From: Citricoccus zhacaiensis
Lineage (GTDB): Bacteria > Actinomycetota > Actinomycetes > Actinomycetales > Micrococcaceae
Reading direction: 5' to 3'
Assembly: GCF_014645315.1 (NCBI RefSeq)
Contig: NZ_BMLQ01000011.1
Coordinates: 43,753-107,752, forward strand
DNA length: 64,000 nucleotides
The notes under the pieces are model-generated. The model made no database searches, had not been told where the DNA came from, and saw only the letters and a list, made by a program, of their open reading frames with translations. Shown piece after piece: positions 44,318 through 53,144 of the stretch; position 1 is the first letter of the stretch; every line of letters starts with the position of its first letter. Position numbers and translations under genes: made by a program.

Positions 44318-45112
44318 ATGAACGAGAACACCGCCACCGGCCACGCCGGCACCACGAGCACCGCCAGCGCCGCCTCCGCCAGGGATGCCGTGGACACCGA
44401 GCACCGGACTAGCCGTGAACGCGTCCTCGTGACCGGCGGGGCCCACGGCATCGGTGCTGCCATCGCGGAACGCTGCCGTCAGGACGGCTATGAGCCGGTC
44501 ATCCTCGACCGGGAGGGTGAGGGCGCCATCCACGGCGACCTGTCCGATCTGGACTCCACCGCCCAGGCACTCGAGCGTGCGCTCGCCGACGGGCCGATCA
44601 CGCGCCTGGTGAACAATGTCGGGGCCGTGTTCCCCAACGCCGTCACGGACCAGACCCTGGACCAGTTCGACGCGGCCGTGGCCCTGAACCTGCGCAGCGC
44701 CCTGCAGTGCATCCAGGCCCTGCTGCCCGGGATGCGAGAGGCCGGTTTCGGCCGGATCGTGAACATGTCCTCGCGCGCCGCATTGGGCAAGGAACTCCGC
44801 GCCGCCTACGCCGCCACCAAGGCCGGACTGCTCGGCCTGACCCGCGTCGTGGCCCTGGAGGAGGGCCGCAACGGCGTCACCGCCAACGCGATCGGCCCCG
44901 GCCCCATCGCCACGGACCTGTTCACCCGGGCCAACCCGGCCGACTCTCCGAAGACCAGGGCCATCATCGAGTCGGTGCCCGTGCGGCGCATGGGCTCGGC
45001 CGAGGACGTGGCCCACGCCGCCTCCTATCTGCTGGACGCCCGCAGCGGCTTCGTCACCGGCCAGACCCTCTACGTCTGCGGCGGCCTGACCGTGGGACGT
45101 GCCGATGTCTGA
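44318..45112 (+). CDS. short-chain dehydrogenase/reductase
   Basis: NAD(P)-dependent oxidoreductase of 264 residues. The cofactor motif is VTGGAHGIGAAIAE (about 39-52), the NNVG motif is in RLVNNVGAVF, and the catalytic Ser-Tyr-Lys set is in NMSSRAALGKELRAAYAATKAG (S, Y and K visible in separate parts). The first 30 residues are an Ala/Thr-rich extension. It follows the cyclase stop by 7 bp, with GAGGA upstream, and overlaps the next gene by 8 bp. It would oxidise a hydroxyl to a ketone, or the reverse, on the pathway intermediate. Confidence 0.92.
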   Translation: MNENTATGHAGTTSTASAASARDAVDTEHRTSRERVLVTGGAHGIGAAIAERCRQDGYEPVILDREGEGAIHGDLSDLDSTAQALERALADGPITRLVNNVGAVFPNAVTDQTLDQFDAAVALNLRSALQCIQALLPGMREAGFGRIVNMSSRAALGKELRAAYAATKAGLLGLTRVVALEEGRNGVTANAIGPGPIATDLFTRANPADSPKTRAIIESVPVRRMGSAEDVAHAASYLLDARSGFVTGQTLYVCGGLTVGRADV

Positions 45113-46103
45113 GCAGGTGGCACAGCCTGAGAAGATCGCCGTCGTCGGCGGCGGGTCCATCGGCGTCGCCTTCGCCCTGGTCTTCGCCCGCGCCGGGCAT
45201 CCGGTCACCGTGTGTGATCCCGAGGCTGATCGCCGGGAGGCCGTCCCAGGGGAAGTGGCCGCGAAGCTCACCGCCCTGGCCGGAGCGGGCCTGTTGACCG
45301 AGCCAACCGAGGCCATCGCCTCCCGCGTCACTGTCGAGCCTGACATGGCCACCGCCGTCACCGGTGCCGCCCTCGTCCAGGAATGCGTGCCCGAACGGCT
45401 CGAGGTCAAGCGCTCGGTCTTCGCCGAACTCAGTGCGGCCACCGGCCCGGAGACCGTCCTGGCCAGCTCCTCCTCGGCGATCCCCGCCTCACAGACCGCC
45501 GAAGGCCTCCCCGCCGCGGACCGGATCATCGTGGCCCACCCCGGCAATCCGCCGTTCCTGCTGCCCGTCATCGAGCTGGTGCCCTCCCCTCTCACCCGGC
45601 CGGCCGTCGTCGCCACCGCCCACCGCCTCTATGCCGGGGCCGGGATGTCCCCGGTGACCGTTGCCAGGGAAGTCGAGGGCTTCCTCTTCAACCGCCTGCA
45701 GGGCGCCGTGCTGCGCGAGGCCTATGCACTCGTGCGGGATGGCGTCGCCACCGTGGAAGACATCGACACGGTCATGCGGGATGGCCTCGGCCGCCGCTGG
45801 TCCTTCATGGGACCCTTCGAGACCTCGGACCTCAACACCCGAGGCGGCATCGCCTCCCACGCGGAGAAGATGGGCCCCGCCTATGCGCGCATGGGTGCCG
45901 AACGCGGCCAGCACGATCCCTGGACCCCCGAGCTCGTGGCCGAAGTGGAGCACCAGCGCCGCGCCCTGCTCCCCCTGGAGCACTGGGAGGCCCGGGTGGC
46001 CTGGCGCGACGAACGGCTCATCGAACTGCTGCAGACCACTGATCCTTCCGCACCGAATATCCCCCATCGCATCCGAAAGAGTGACCATGACCGCAACAAC
46101 TGA
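45105..46103 (+). CDS. 3-hydroxyacyl-CoA dehydrogenase-family protein
   Basis: 332 residues with the N-terminal NAD-binding domain (IAVVGGGSIGVAFALVFARA) and the C-terminal helical domain of the 3-hydroxyacyl-CoA dehydrogenase superfamily. The sequence HPGNPPFLLPVIELVP and GFLFNRLQGAVLREAYALV fits the branch with L-gulonate 3-dehydrogenase/lambda-crystallin and carnitine dehydrogenase, so a free hydroxy acid rather than a CoA ester may be the substrate. ATG at 45105 lies inside the end of the SDR gene; a GTG six bases earlier is possible. It overlaps the carrier gene by 17 bp. Confidence 0.88.
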   Translation: MSEQVAQPEKIAVVGGGSIGVAFALVFARAGHPVTVCDPEADRREAVPGEVAAKLTALAGAGLLTEPTEAIASRVTVEPDMATAVTGAALVQECVPERLEVKRSVFAELSAATGPETVLASSSSAIPASQTAEGLPAADRIIVAHPGNPPFLLPVIELVPSPLTRPAVVATAHRLYAGAGMSPVTVAREVEGFLFNRLQGAVLREAYALVRDGVATVEDIDTVMRDGLGRRWSFMGPFETSDLNTRGGIASHAEKMGPAYARMGAERGQHDPWTPELVAEVEHQRRALLPLEHWEARVAWRDERLIELLQTTDPSAPNIPHRIRKSDHDRNN

Positions 46104-47466
46104 ACGTCCACAACGGTCCCAGAAGGGCAACGTCCTGGACCGGACCGCCGGGTTCTTCACCAACCTGATGGACAAGTACCTGCCGGATCCGCTGGTCATC
46201 GCGATCATGCTGACCGGCCTCACCATGGTCCTGGCCATCCTGGCCCAGGGCTCCTCGCCCCTGGAGGTCGTCGAGTACTGGGGTGGCGGATTCTGGGATC
46301 TGCTGGCCTTCACCATGCAGATGACCGTGGTGCTGCTGGCCGGCTACATCCTGGCCAAGACCCCCCTGGTCGATCGCCTGCTGGACGCGCTGACCATCCG
46401 GATCACCTCCCCGCGCACGGCCATCATCGTCGCCACCCTCGTGGGCGGCATCGGAAGCTGGCTGAACTGGGGCTTCGGCCTCGTCATGGGCGGCATCATC
46501 GCCCAGAAGCTGGCGATGAACGTCAAGGGCCTGCACTACCCCCTGGCGATCGCCGCCGGCTACTCCGGGTTCGCCGTCTACGGCATCGGCCTGTCCGGCT
46601 CCGTGCCGCTGCTGATCGCCACGGAAGGCCACTTCCTGCAGGAGCAGGTGGGCATCATCCCGCTGGCGGACACTATCTTCTCGCCCTACCTGTTGCTGAC
46701 CAACCTCGCCGTGCTCCTCTTCCTGCCGCTGTTCAACATGGCACTGCACCCGAAGGACCCGGCCAAGATCAAGGAGATGGACCGCACGTCCCACGCCGTC
46801 GACGCCCCCATCAAGGAACTCGACCAGCGCACCACCCTCGCGGCGAAGCTGAACAACAGCCCGATCATCGGCATCGGCATCGGTCTGATCGCGCTCGTCT
46901 ACGCGTTCAACTACTTCTTCCAGGGCGGGACCCTGAACCTGGATGCGGTGAACTTCATGTTCCTGTTCCTCGGCATCATCCTGTTCGCCCGCCCCTCCGC
47001 CTTCCTGGCAGCGGTGAACGACGGCGTCAAGATCGTCTCCGGCATCATCATCCAGTACCCGTTCTACGCCGGCATCATGGGCATCCTGGTGGGCTCCGGC
47101 CTCGTGGTGTCCTTCGCCGACTGGTTCGGCACCTTCTCCACCGCTGAGACCCTGCCGTTCTGGTCCTTCATCTCCGGCGGCATCATCAACCTGCTCGCGC
47201 CCTCCGGTGGTGGCCAGTGGGCCGTCCAGGGCCCGGTGATGATGGAGGCCGCCCAGGCGATGGGCGCCAACAACGCCGCCACCGCGGTCGCCGTACAGAT
47301 CGGTGACCAGTGGACGAACATGGTCCAGCCGTTCTGGATCCTGCCGGTCCTGGCTATCTCCGGGCTCAAGCTGCGGGACGTGATGGGCTACATGGTGCTG
47401 ATCCTGGTGTTCCTGGGCGTCATCTTCGGTGCCGCCGTGCTCCTCTGGGGCTTCCTGGCCGTCTGA
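46087..47466 (+). CDS. AtoE-type short-chain acid carrier
   Basis: Membrane transporter of 459 residues, paralogous to the protein at 39599. It has IGSWLNWGFGLVMGGI, LLAPSGGGQWAVQGPVM and QIGDQWTNMVQPFWILPVLA in the same order. It is likely to import the operon's substrate, a short-chain or hydroxy acid. The ATG at 46087 lies 17 bp inside the dehydrogenase gene, so expression is coupled. The other paralogue lacks such partners, so this copy is the better guide to the family's role here. Confidence 0.9.
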   Translation: MTATTERPQRSQKGNVLDRTAGFFTNLMDKYLPDPLVIAIMLTGLTMVLAILAQGSSPLEVVEYWGGGFWDLLAFTMQMTVVLLAGYILAKTPLVDRLLDALTIRITSPRTAIIVATLVGGIGSWLNWGFGLVMGGIIAQKLAMNVKGLHYPLAIAAGYSGFAVYGIGLSGSVPLLIATEGHFLQEQVGIIPLADTIFSPYLLLTNLAVLLFLPLFNMALHPKDPAKIKEMDRTSHAVDAPIKELDQRTTLAAKLNNSPIIGIGIGLIALVYAFNYFFQGGTLNLDAVNFMFLFLGIILFARPSAFLAAVNDGVKIVSGIIIQYPFYAGIMGILVGSGLVVSFADWFGTFSTAETLPFWSFISGGIINLLAPSGGGQWAVQGPVMMEAAQAMGANNAATAVAVQIGDQWTNMVQPFWILPVLAISGLKLRDVMGYMVLILVFLGVIFGAAVLLWGFLAV

Positions 47467-47520
47467 CCGGCAGCACTGTAAGGCCGGACGAGCCGGACGA
47501 GCCGGCAGAAGGGACTCACC

Positions 47521-47829
47521 ATGCCGTACCTGATCGAAACCTACGACGCCCCCGAGCGGGCCCAGGTCCGCCAGGACCGCTACGCCGAACACCTGGAGTT
47601 CCTGTCAGAGCATGCGGAACTGCTCCTGGCCTGCGGCGCCAAGCTCTCGGATGACGGCACTCATGCCGACGGGGGGGTCTACCTGGTGGACCTCGAGACG
47701 CGGGAGGACGCGGAGGCCTTCATCGCCCGCGACCCGTTCTCGCAGGGCAACCTGTTCCGTGAGGTCGTGGTGCGCCGATGGCGCAAGGCCTATCTGGACG
47801 GGCAGAGCTTCCTCCCCCGCCCGTCGTAG
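47521..47829 (+). CDS. YciI-family protein
   Basis: 102 residues with a ferredoxin-like alpha-beta fold. It begins MPYLIETYDAPERAQVRQDR and has the conserved HLEFLSEHAELLLACGAKLS and DPFSQGNLFREVVVRRW, with the YciI His-Asp pair. YciI-like proteins include dehalogenases and isomerases, and the fold is shared with muconolactone isomerases. The CatC-like gene across the LysR promoter is a similar small enzyme. GAAGGGA precedes the ATG and the gene follows the carrier by 54 bp. It is probably the last enzyme gene of the operon. Confidence 0.87.
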   Translation: MPYLIETYDAPERAQVRQDRYAEHLEFLSEHAELLLACGAKLSDDGTHADGGVYLVDLETREDAEAFIARDPFSQGNLFREVVVRRWRKAYLDGQSFLPRPS

Positions 47830-47832
47830 CTC

Positions 47833-47858
47833 CCAGACGGGCCAAGGCCCCTGTCTGG
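47833..47858. terminator. hairpin between yciI-like and lactonase genes
   Basis: CCAGAC (47833-47838) pairs with GTCTGG (47853-47858), and inside it GGCC pairs with GGCC across AA. It lies in the 32-bp gap between two convergent genes and could end transcription both ways. No T run follows. Confidence 0.55.
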
Positions 47859-47861
47859 AAA

Positions 47862-49076
47862 TCAGAAACCAGGCAGGATGAACCCGGGTCGCCGCACGGC
47901 GACCCGGGTTCGCGCGTCCCTGGGGATGCCGTCGGCTCCGAGCGGGAGCCCGACGACGGCGTCGGCCCGTTCCAGCGCGACCAGTAGCGTGGGTGCCCCG
48001 CCAGGATGGCCGAGCGCGATGTGGCGGGGCCAGTCCCCGCCACACGGCACCTCGGCGATGAGTTCGGGGGTCCCTGCACGGCGGATCACGCCGATGGTGT
48101 CGCGGCCGCGGTTGGCCACATAGATCAGCGCCCCGTCCGGGGAGACCACCAGGTGCGAGGGCAGGTTGTCCTGGGCGGATCCGGGATCCTGGTCCTGACC
48201 GTGGGTCGGCACGATGGCGACCTCGTGGAATCCCCCGGCAGTGGCGTCCAGGTCCAGCACGTGCAGCCGCGAGTCCAGTTCTCCCACCACGGCCAGGTGC
48301 CGCCCTTGGATGCCGGCCTGCGGCAACGGGGGCAACAGCGCAAGATGGCGGGGACCGGTGCCGGCGGGCAGGAGATGGGTCCTCGCCGGCGTGCAGTCAC
48401 TCTCGACCACGCCCGCATCGTTCCCCGGGGCAGCCCCCGCCCTGTCCCGGACGATGTCCTGGACGGAGTACTCGAGGAGGCGGTCGGCTCCCAGGTCCGT
48501 GACGAGCAGGCGATCGTCGTCCAGGAACAGCACGAAGTGCAGGTGCGGGGACTGCTGCCGGGAGGCCACGGGCCCGGACCCGTGCGGGGCCTGGACCGCC
48601 ACCGGCTGGCCCAGCAGACCGTCCTCGAGGACGGGGGCCACCGTCAGGGTGCCCGAATCGTAGGAGGCCGCGGCCAGCCAGGTGCCGGAGGGGTTGAGGT
48701 CGGCATGGCAGGTATTCGCGCCACCGGTGGGCACGCACTGGGAGGTGGCCCAGCCGACGTCGTCCCCGAGAGAGGGGGCGCGCGCAATGGACGGGGACAG
48801 GACGGCGACCTCCCCCTCGGGTAGGTGCAGGGCGGCATACAGCCTGCCCTGCGAGACCGTGCCCGCACGGCCGCGGACCAGCCATGAGGGGGCGTCCGGG
48901 CCGCCACCGGCCACCGAGTCCGCGTGCTGCGGCCAGCCGGTGGTGCGCACGAGCCCGCCGGCATTGGCCAGGACGGGTGTGCCCTCACCCGGAGTGTTGA
49001 AGGTGCCGACGAGCACGGTGTCCGTCCCCGCAGGGAGATCGCTGCCGCCTGCGCCGACGGCGGGGTTCGGCACCAT
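47862..49076 (-). CDS. lactonase-family seven-bladed beta-propeller protein
   Basis: 404 residues of the 6-phosphogluconolactonase (YbhE-type) beta-propeller family. Blade motifs such as NTCHADLNPSGTWLAAASYD, SPHLHFVLFLDDDRLLVTDLG, GTGPRHLALLPP, SHLVVSPDGALIYVANRGRD and DWPRHIALGHPG recur, with the conserved HP/H and PHxH positions. Members hydrolyse sugar lactones or bind other cyclic compounds. No signal peptide is visible. It starts 3 bp after the DUF3151 stop. A hairpin with a 13-bp perfect stem (47881-47910) lies inside its last codons. Confidence 0.82.
   Translation of the reverse strand: MVPNPAVGAGGSDLPAGTDTVLVGTFNTPGEGTPVLANAGGLVRTTGWPQHADSVAGGGPDAPSWLVRGRAGTVSQGRLYAALHLPEGEVAVLSPSIARAPSLGDDVGWATSQCVPTGGANTCHADLNPSGTWLAAASYDSGTLTVAPVLEDGLLGQPVAVQAPHGSGPVASRQQSPHLHFVLFLDDDRLLVTDLGADRLLEYSVQDIVRDRAGAAPGNDAGVVESDCTPARTHLLPAGTGPRHLALLPPLPQAGIQGRHLAVVGELDSRLHVLDLDATAGGFHEVAIVPTHGQDQDPGSAQDNLPSHLVVSPDGALIYVANRGRDTIGVIRRAGTPELIAEVPCGGDWPRHIALGHPGGAPTLLVALERADAVVGLPLGADGIPRDARTRVAVRRPGFILPGF
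47881..47910. terminator. perfect 13-bp hairpin inside the lactonase gene end
   Basis: AACCCGGGTCGCC (47881-47893) is exactly complementary to GGCGACCCGGGTT (47898-47910) around GCAC. It encodes part of the C-terminus of the lactonase. It may terminate transcription, or may be a chance result of codon choice. Confidence 0.4.
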
Positions 49077-49079
49077 GGC

Positions 49080-49511
49080 TCAGCCCTGGGCGATCTGCTC
49101 TGTGGCCGTGGGATCGGCGTCCACCAGGAAGGCCTCGATGCGGTGGACCTCTTCGCCCTCACCGATGGCGGCGGCGGCCTGGCCCAGCATGTAGAGCGAC
49201 CGGAGGAAACCGCGGTTCGGCTCGTGGGAGTAGGGCACCGGACCGGCACCCCGCCAACCCGCACCCCGCAGCGAATCCAGGCCACGGTGATAACCCACCC
49301 GGGCGAACGCGTAGGCGTCGATGGTGCGCCCCTCGGCCCAGGCATCCTCTGCCATCAGGGCCCAGGCGAGGGAGGACTTGGGGAACCGGATGGCGATGTC
49401 CTCCGGCAGGTCGCCCGCCTCGATCCGCGCCAGGACCTCCGGTTCCTCCGGAAGCTGCGTGGGGGCGGGCTGCATGAGGTTCTTGCCGACGATCGACGCG
49501 TCAGAGGACAT
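49080..49511 (-). CDS. DUF3151 protein
   Basis: 143 residues matching the actinobacterial DUF3151 family. The stretch FPKSSLAWALMAEDAWAEGR and AYAFARVGYHRGLDSLRGAG are its typical parts. No catalytic residues or membrane segments are visible. AGGAG lies just before the ATG. Its stop is 3 bp ahead of the lactonase start, so the two form an operon. In other actinobacteria the gene is often near fructose-bisphosphate aldolase, as it is here (4 kb away), but the meaning is unknown. Confidence 0.87.
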   Translation of the reverse strand: MSSDASIVGKNLMQPAPTQLPEEPEVLARIEAGDLPEDIAIRFPKSSLAWALMAEDAWAEGRTIDAYAFARVGYHRGLDSLRGAGWRGAGPVPYSHEPNRGFLRSLYMLGQAAAAIGEGEEVHRIEAFLVDADPTATEQIAQG

Positions 49512-49688
49512 GATGCTCCTTGGTTCGGGTGGCTCCGGGTGCGGGCGGCACCGGTCCTGGCGCGGTGGCCCACGCCGGATGCGGACGGGACACCTCCGAC
49601 CCTACCCGTGGAACTCCTGAAGGGCCGTGGGTCGGGTCACCACCGGCGTGCGCCGATTCCGGCGACGCCCGTTGGCTAGGATGCCACC

Positions 49689-50648
49689 ATGCGCACCCCT
49701 CACCGCCGTCTCCCCTGGTCAGTCGCGGGCCTCGGCCTTGCCGTGGCACTGATGGCCTCCGCTTGCGGCAGTACACCCGAGTCCCCTGGCTCCGGCGGAA
49801 GCGGGGCTGCGGCCGCAGCGGAGCAGGAAGCGGGCCCCCTGCGCATCAGCGCCATCCCGGACATGGACCCCTCCGACCTCGCCGAGCGTGAGGAGGCGAT
49901 GTCCAGCTATCTTGCCGAGGAGCTGGGCGTGGAGGTGGAGTACGTGCCCGTCAGTGACTACGCCGCCTCCGTCAGCCTGTTCGCCACGGGGGACCTCGAC
50001 CTGGTCTTCTACGGGGGCCTGACCGGCGTCCAGGCACGATTGCGCACCGAAGGGGCGGAAGTGCTGGCCCAGCGGGACATCGACGAGCAGTTCCGCAGCG
50101 TCTTCATCGCGCATCGCGACGCCGGCCTGGAACCGGTCGAGGATGTGGCCGGCTTGGCAGAGCTGGCGGACACCAGGTTCACCTTCGGCAGCGAGTCCTC
50201 CACGTCCGGGCGCCTGATGCCGTCCTACTTCCTGGATCAGGCCGGCGTGGACCCGGCGGCCGACCTCGACGGCGAGCCCGGCTTCTCCGGCTCACACGAC
50301 CTGACCATCGACCTGGTGGAGTCCGGCAGCTACGAGGTCGGTGCCCTCAACGAACAGGTGTGGCGGTCCCGGACCGAGGCCGGAACGGTGGACACGGAGA
50401 CCGTCCGGGAGATCTTCACGACCCCGGAGTACGCCGACTACCACTGGATCGGCTCTCCCGCCCTGGACGAGCGGCTCGGCGACGGATTCACCGAGGACCT
50501 GCGGCAGGCCCTCCTCGACCTCGACGGATCCGACGCGGAGGAGACGGCGCTCCTCGAGGCCTACGGTGCCGGGGCGATCATCCCGGCGGAGGCCTCCGAC
50601 CACGAGCGGATCGAGGAGATCGGCCGCACGCTCGGCCTGATCCGATGA
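49689..50648 (+). CDS. oxyanion-binding lipoprotein, PhnD-like (phosphonate/phosphite/selenate group)
   Basis: Solute-binding lipoprotein of 319 residues, with a lipobox ASAC (Cys26) and a Ser/Gly linker. The mature domain matches the PhnD superfamily. YVPVSDYAASVSLFATGDLD, FYGGLTGVQARLRT, FTFGSESSTSGRLMPSYFL and VGALNEQVWRS are typical, and this combination recalls the clade annotated as putative selenate-binding. Phosphite or phosphonate are the alternatives. The ATG has TAGGAT six bases upstream, suggesting a leaderless transcript. It is first of three coupled transporter genes. Confidence 0.87.
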   Translation: MRTPHRRLPWSVAGLGLAVALMASACGSTPESPGSGGSGAAAAAEQEAGPLRISAIPDMDPSDLAEREEAMSSYLAEELGVEVEYVPVSDYAASVSLFATGDLDLVFYGGLTGVQARLRTEGAEVLAQRDIDEQFRSVFIAHRDAGLEPVEDVAGLAELADTRFTFGSESSTSGRLMPSYFLDQAGVDPAADLDGEPGFSGSHDLTIDLVESGSYEVGALNEQVWRSRTEAGTVDTETVREIFTTPEYADYHWIGSPALDERLGDGFTEDLRQALLDLDGSDAEETALLEAYGAGAIIPAEASDHERIEEIGRTLGLIR

Positions 50649-50651
50649 CGC

Positions 50652-51440
50652 ATGACTGACCCGAGGGCGGAACCGGGCCTCGCCGTGTCCCTGCAGGACC
50701 TCACGGTGTCCTACGGAGGCCGCGGGGGCCGATCTGCTCTGGACGGGATCACCCTCCACATCGAGCCCGGCGAACGGGTGGCCCTGGTGGGGCCCAGCGG
50801 GGCGGGCAAATCCACCCTGCTCGGCTTGTGCAACGGCACCGTCGCCCCCACCTCCGGCCAGGTCCAGGTCCTGGGCACGGACCCCACCCGGGCCTCCTCC
50901 CGAGGGTTGAGGGCGTTGCGGAGCAGGATCGGCTCTGTGCACCAGCACCTCAACCTCGTGGGGCCGTTGCGGGTGGTGCACAACGTCAACGCCGGCCACC
51001 TGGGCAACTGGGGCCGGTGGCGGGCCCTGCGCTCCCTGATCCGACCACTCCAGGTGGCCGAGGCCGGCGAGGCCCTGGACCGGGTGGGCATCGCCGACCA
51101 CCTGCACCAGCGCACCGACCGGCTCTCCGGCGGGGAGCAGCAGCGCGTGGCGCTGGCCCGGGTCCTGGTGCAGGACCCCGATCTCGTCCTCGCCGATGAA
51201 CCGGTCTCCAGCCTGGACCCGGCCCGCGCCGACGAGGTGATGGGCCTGCTCTGCGGGGTCCTCAGCCAGGACCGGCCGCGCCGGACCCTGCTCGTGAGCC
51301 TGCATGACTTCGACCTCGCCGTGCGCCACTGCGACCGGGTGGTGGGACTGCGCCAGGGCCGCGTGGTTCTGGATCTCCCCGCCGCCGAGGTGGATGCGCA
51401 GGCCCGGGAGCGCCTCTACGAGCTGGAGCCCGACCGGTGA
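50652..51440 (+). CDS. ABC transporter ATPase, PhnC-like
   Basis: ATP-binding subunit of 262 residues for the oxyanion importer. Walker A LVGPSGAGKSTLLGL (about 42), signature LSGGEQQRVALARVL, Walker B DLVLADEPVSSLDPARA and the H-loop LVSLHDFDLAVRH are complete. PhnC features (QHLNLVGPLRVVHNVNAGHL) are clear. It starts 3 bp after the stop of the binding protein, and its own stop overlaps the permease start by four bases. Confidence 0.93.
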   Translation: MTDPRAEPGLAVSLQDLTVSYGGRGGRSALDGITLHIEPGERVALVGPSGAGKSTLLGLCNGTVAPTSGQVQVLGTDPTRASSRGLRALRSRIGSVHQHLNLVGPLRVVHNVNAGHLGNWGRWRALRSLIRPLQVAEAGEALDRVGIADHLHQRTDRLSGGEQQRVALARVLVQDPDLVLADEPVSSLDPARADEVMGLLCGVLSQDRPRRTLLVSLHDFDLAVRHCDRVVGLRQGRVVLDLPAAEVDAQARERLYELEPDR

Positions 51441-53134
51441 GCCCCAGTGGCCTGACGGCCCTGACCCGGCTGGAGGGCCCCGGCCGTCAGCCCGGCGGCC
51501 AACCCGGTCAGCGGCCCGGCCGGTCCGCCCGGTGGCGGCTGCCCGGCGGAGGCCGGATGTGGGCGGCCGCATGGGTGCTCGTCCTCGTGTGGTCCGTGGG
51601 CAGCTGGCTTGCCGAGGACGGCCCCCTGGTCAACACCCGAGGCTGGCCGATGTTCGTCGACTTCTTCGCCGCGGCCCTCACCCCGGACCTCTCGGCGGTC
51701 TTCCTGGCCCGCATCGCCGAGGCCACCCTCACCACCCTCTCCTTCGCGGTCCTGGGGACGCTGCTGGCCGTGGCCGTGGGCCTGGTGGTCGGCGTCCTCA
51801 TCTCGGAGACCTGGTGGACGGACGGCTCACCGTCCCGCGGCCAGGCAGTGGTCCACCGCGCAACCCGCCCCACGGCCCGCCGGGCCGGATGGCTGGTCAC
51901 CCGGCTCGGCCTGGCGCTGCCGCGGGGCATCCACGAGGCCGTCTGGGCCCTGCTGCTGCTCAGCGTGCTGGGCCGGGACCCACTGGTGGGGGTGCTGGCG
52001 ATCGCGATCCCCTTCGGGGCCATCACGGCCAAGGTCTACGCCGAGATCATCGACGAGTCCGCCCGCGGCCCCTTCGAAGCGCTGCGGGCATCCGGTGTCC
52101 GGCGCGGGACCGCACTGCTCTATGCCGTGGCGCCGGTCGCCCTGCCGGACCTGGCCTCGTACGCCTTCTACCGGTTCGAGTGCGCCGTCCGCTCCGCCGT
52201 GATCCTCGGCATGGTGGGTGCCGGTGGCCTCGGATTCGAACTGGTCCTGAGCTTCTCCGGGTCACGTCACGGCGAGGTCTGGACGCTGATCTTCACCATG
52301 GTGCTGCTGGGGGCCGTGGTGGACCGGTGGGGTTCCGGCCTCCGGCGTGCTGGCGGGCGCTGGCGCACCGGCGGGACGGTGCTGATCACGGCGGTCCTCG
52401 CGATCGCCGCGCTCGTGCACCTGGCGCCCGACCTGTCCCGGGTGTTCACGGCGCGGACCGCCGGCCTGTTCGCCGGTCTGGTGGCTGACCTGCTGCCACC
52501 GGCCCTGCCCGACGGCGGGTGGTCCCGGTTGCTCGAGGACTCGCTCGAGACGTTGCAGATGTCCCTCGTGGCCGGCACGATCGCCGGCTTGGCGGCCGTG
52601 GGCGTGGCCTTCGTCGCGGCCCGTAGCGGGGGCGCCGGTGTCGGCCCGGCTCGGCGGCTGGCCGGAACGGCGGCCCGCTGGTTGCTGTTGTTCACCCGGT
52701 CCCTGCCGCCGCCGGTCTGGGCCCTGCTGGCCCTGTTCCTGTTCCTGCCGGGGCCGTTGCCGGGGGCGCTGGCGTTGGCCGCATACAACTTCGGGATCCT
52801 GGGGCGGTTGTGCGCCGAGGTGGTGGAGAACCTCGACCGGCGCTCCCACGACCACCTCATCGCCGCCGGATCCCCGCCGCTCAGCGCCTTCGCCTACGGG
52901 ATCGTCCCCCAGGCCGGAGGCCGGTTCCTGTCCTATGGGCTGTACCGCTGGGAGGTGGCGATGCGGGAGACGGTCGTGGTCGGCGTCGTCGGGGCCGGCG
53001 GCCTGGGCCGGCTCCTGGAGGATCAGCGGGTCGCCTTCGACTACGGCGGCATGAGCGGGACCATCCTCGCCCTCGTGGTGCTCTCAGCCGTGGTCGACCT
53101 GATCAGCACCGCCGTGCGGCGCTCCCTGCGCTGA
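51437..53134 (+). CDS. fused double ABC permease, PhnE-like
   Basis: 565 residues holding two PhnE-type permease domains in one chain (about 30-290 and 310-560). Each half has the cytoplasmic ATPase-coupling (EAA) loop: ALRASGVRRGTALLYAVAPV in the first and LIAAGSPPLSAFAYGIVPQA in the second. Each repeats the following GMVGAGGLGFEL or GVVGAGGLGRLL segment. Most PhnE proteins are single-domain and form dimers, so this is a fused pseudo-dimer. It starts with a four-base GTGA overlap with the ATPase gene. It forms the membrane channel of the importer. Confidence 0.9.
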   Translation: MSPSGLTALTRLEGPGRQPGGQPGQRPGRSARWRLPGGGRMWAAAWVLVLVWSVGSWLAEDGPLVNTRGWPMFVDFFAAALTPDLSAVFLARIAEATLTTLSFAVLGTLLAVAVGLVVGVLISETWWTDGSPSRGQAVVHRATRPTARRAGWLVTRLGLALPRGIHEAVWALLLLSVLGRDPLVGVLAIAIPFGAITAKVYAEIIDESARGPFEALRASGVRRGTALLYAVAPVALPDLASYAFYRFECAVRSAVILGMVGAGGLGFELVLSFSGSRHGEVWTLIFTMVLLGAVVDRWGSGLRRAGGRWRTGGTVLITAVLAIAALVHLAPDLSRVFTARTAGLFAGLVADLLPPALPDGGWSRLLEDSLETLQMSLVAGTIAGLAAVGVAFVAARSGGAGVGPARRLAGTAARWLLLFTRSLPPPVWALLALFLFLPGPLPGALALAAYNFGILGRLCAEVVENLDRRSHDHLIAAGSPPLSAFAYGIVPQAGGRFLSYGLYRWEVAMRETVVVGVVGAGGLGRLLEDQRVAFDYGGMSGTILALVVLSAVVDLISTAVRRSLR

Positions 53135-53144
53135 CCGGGTCAGG

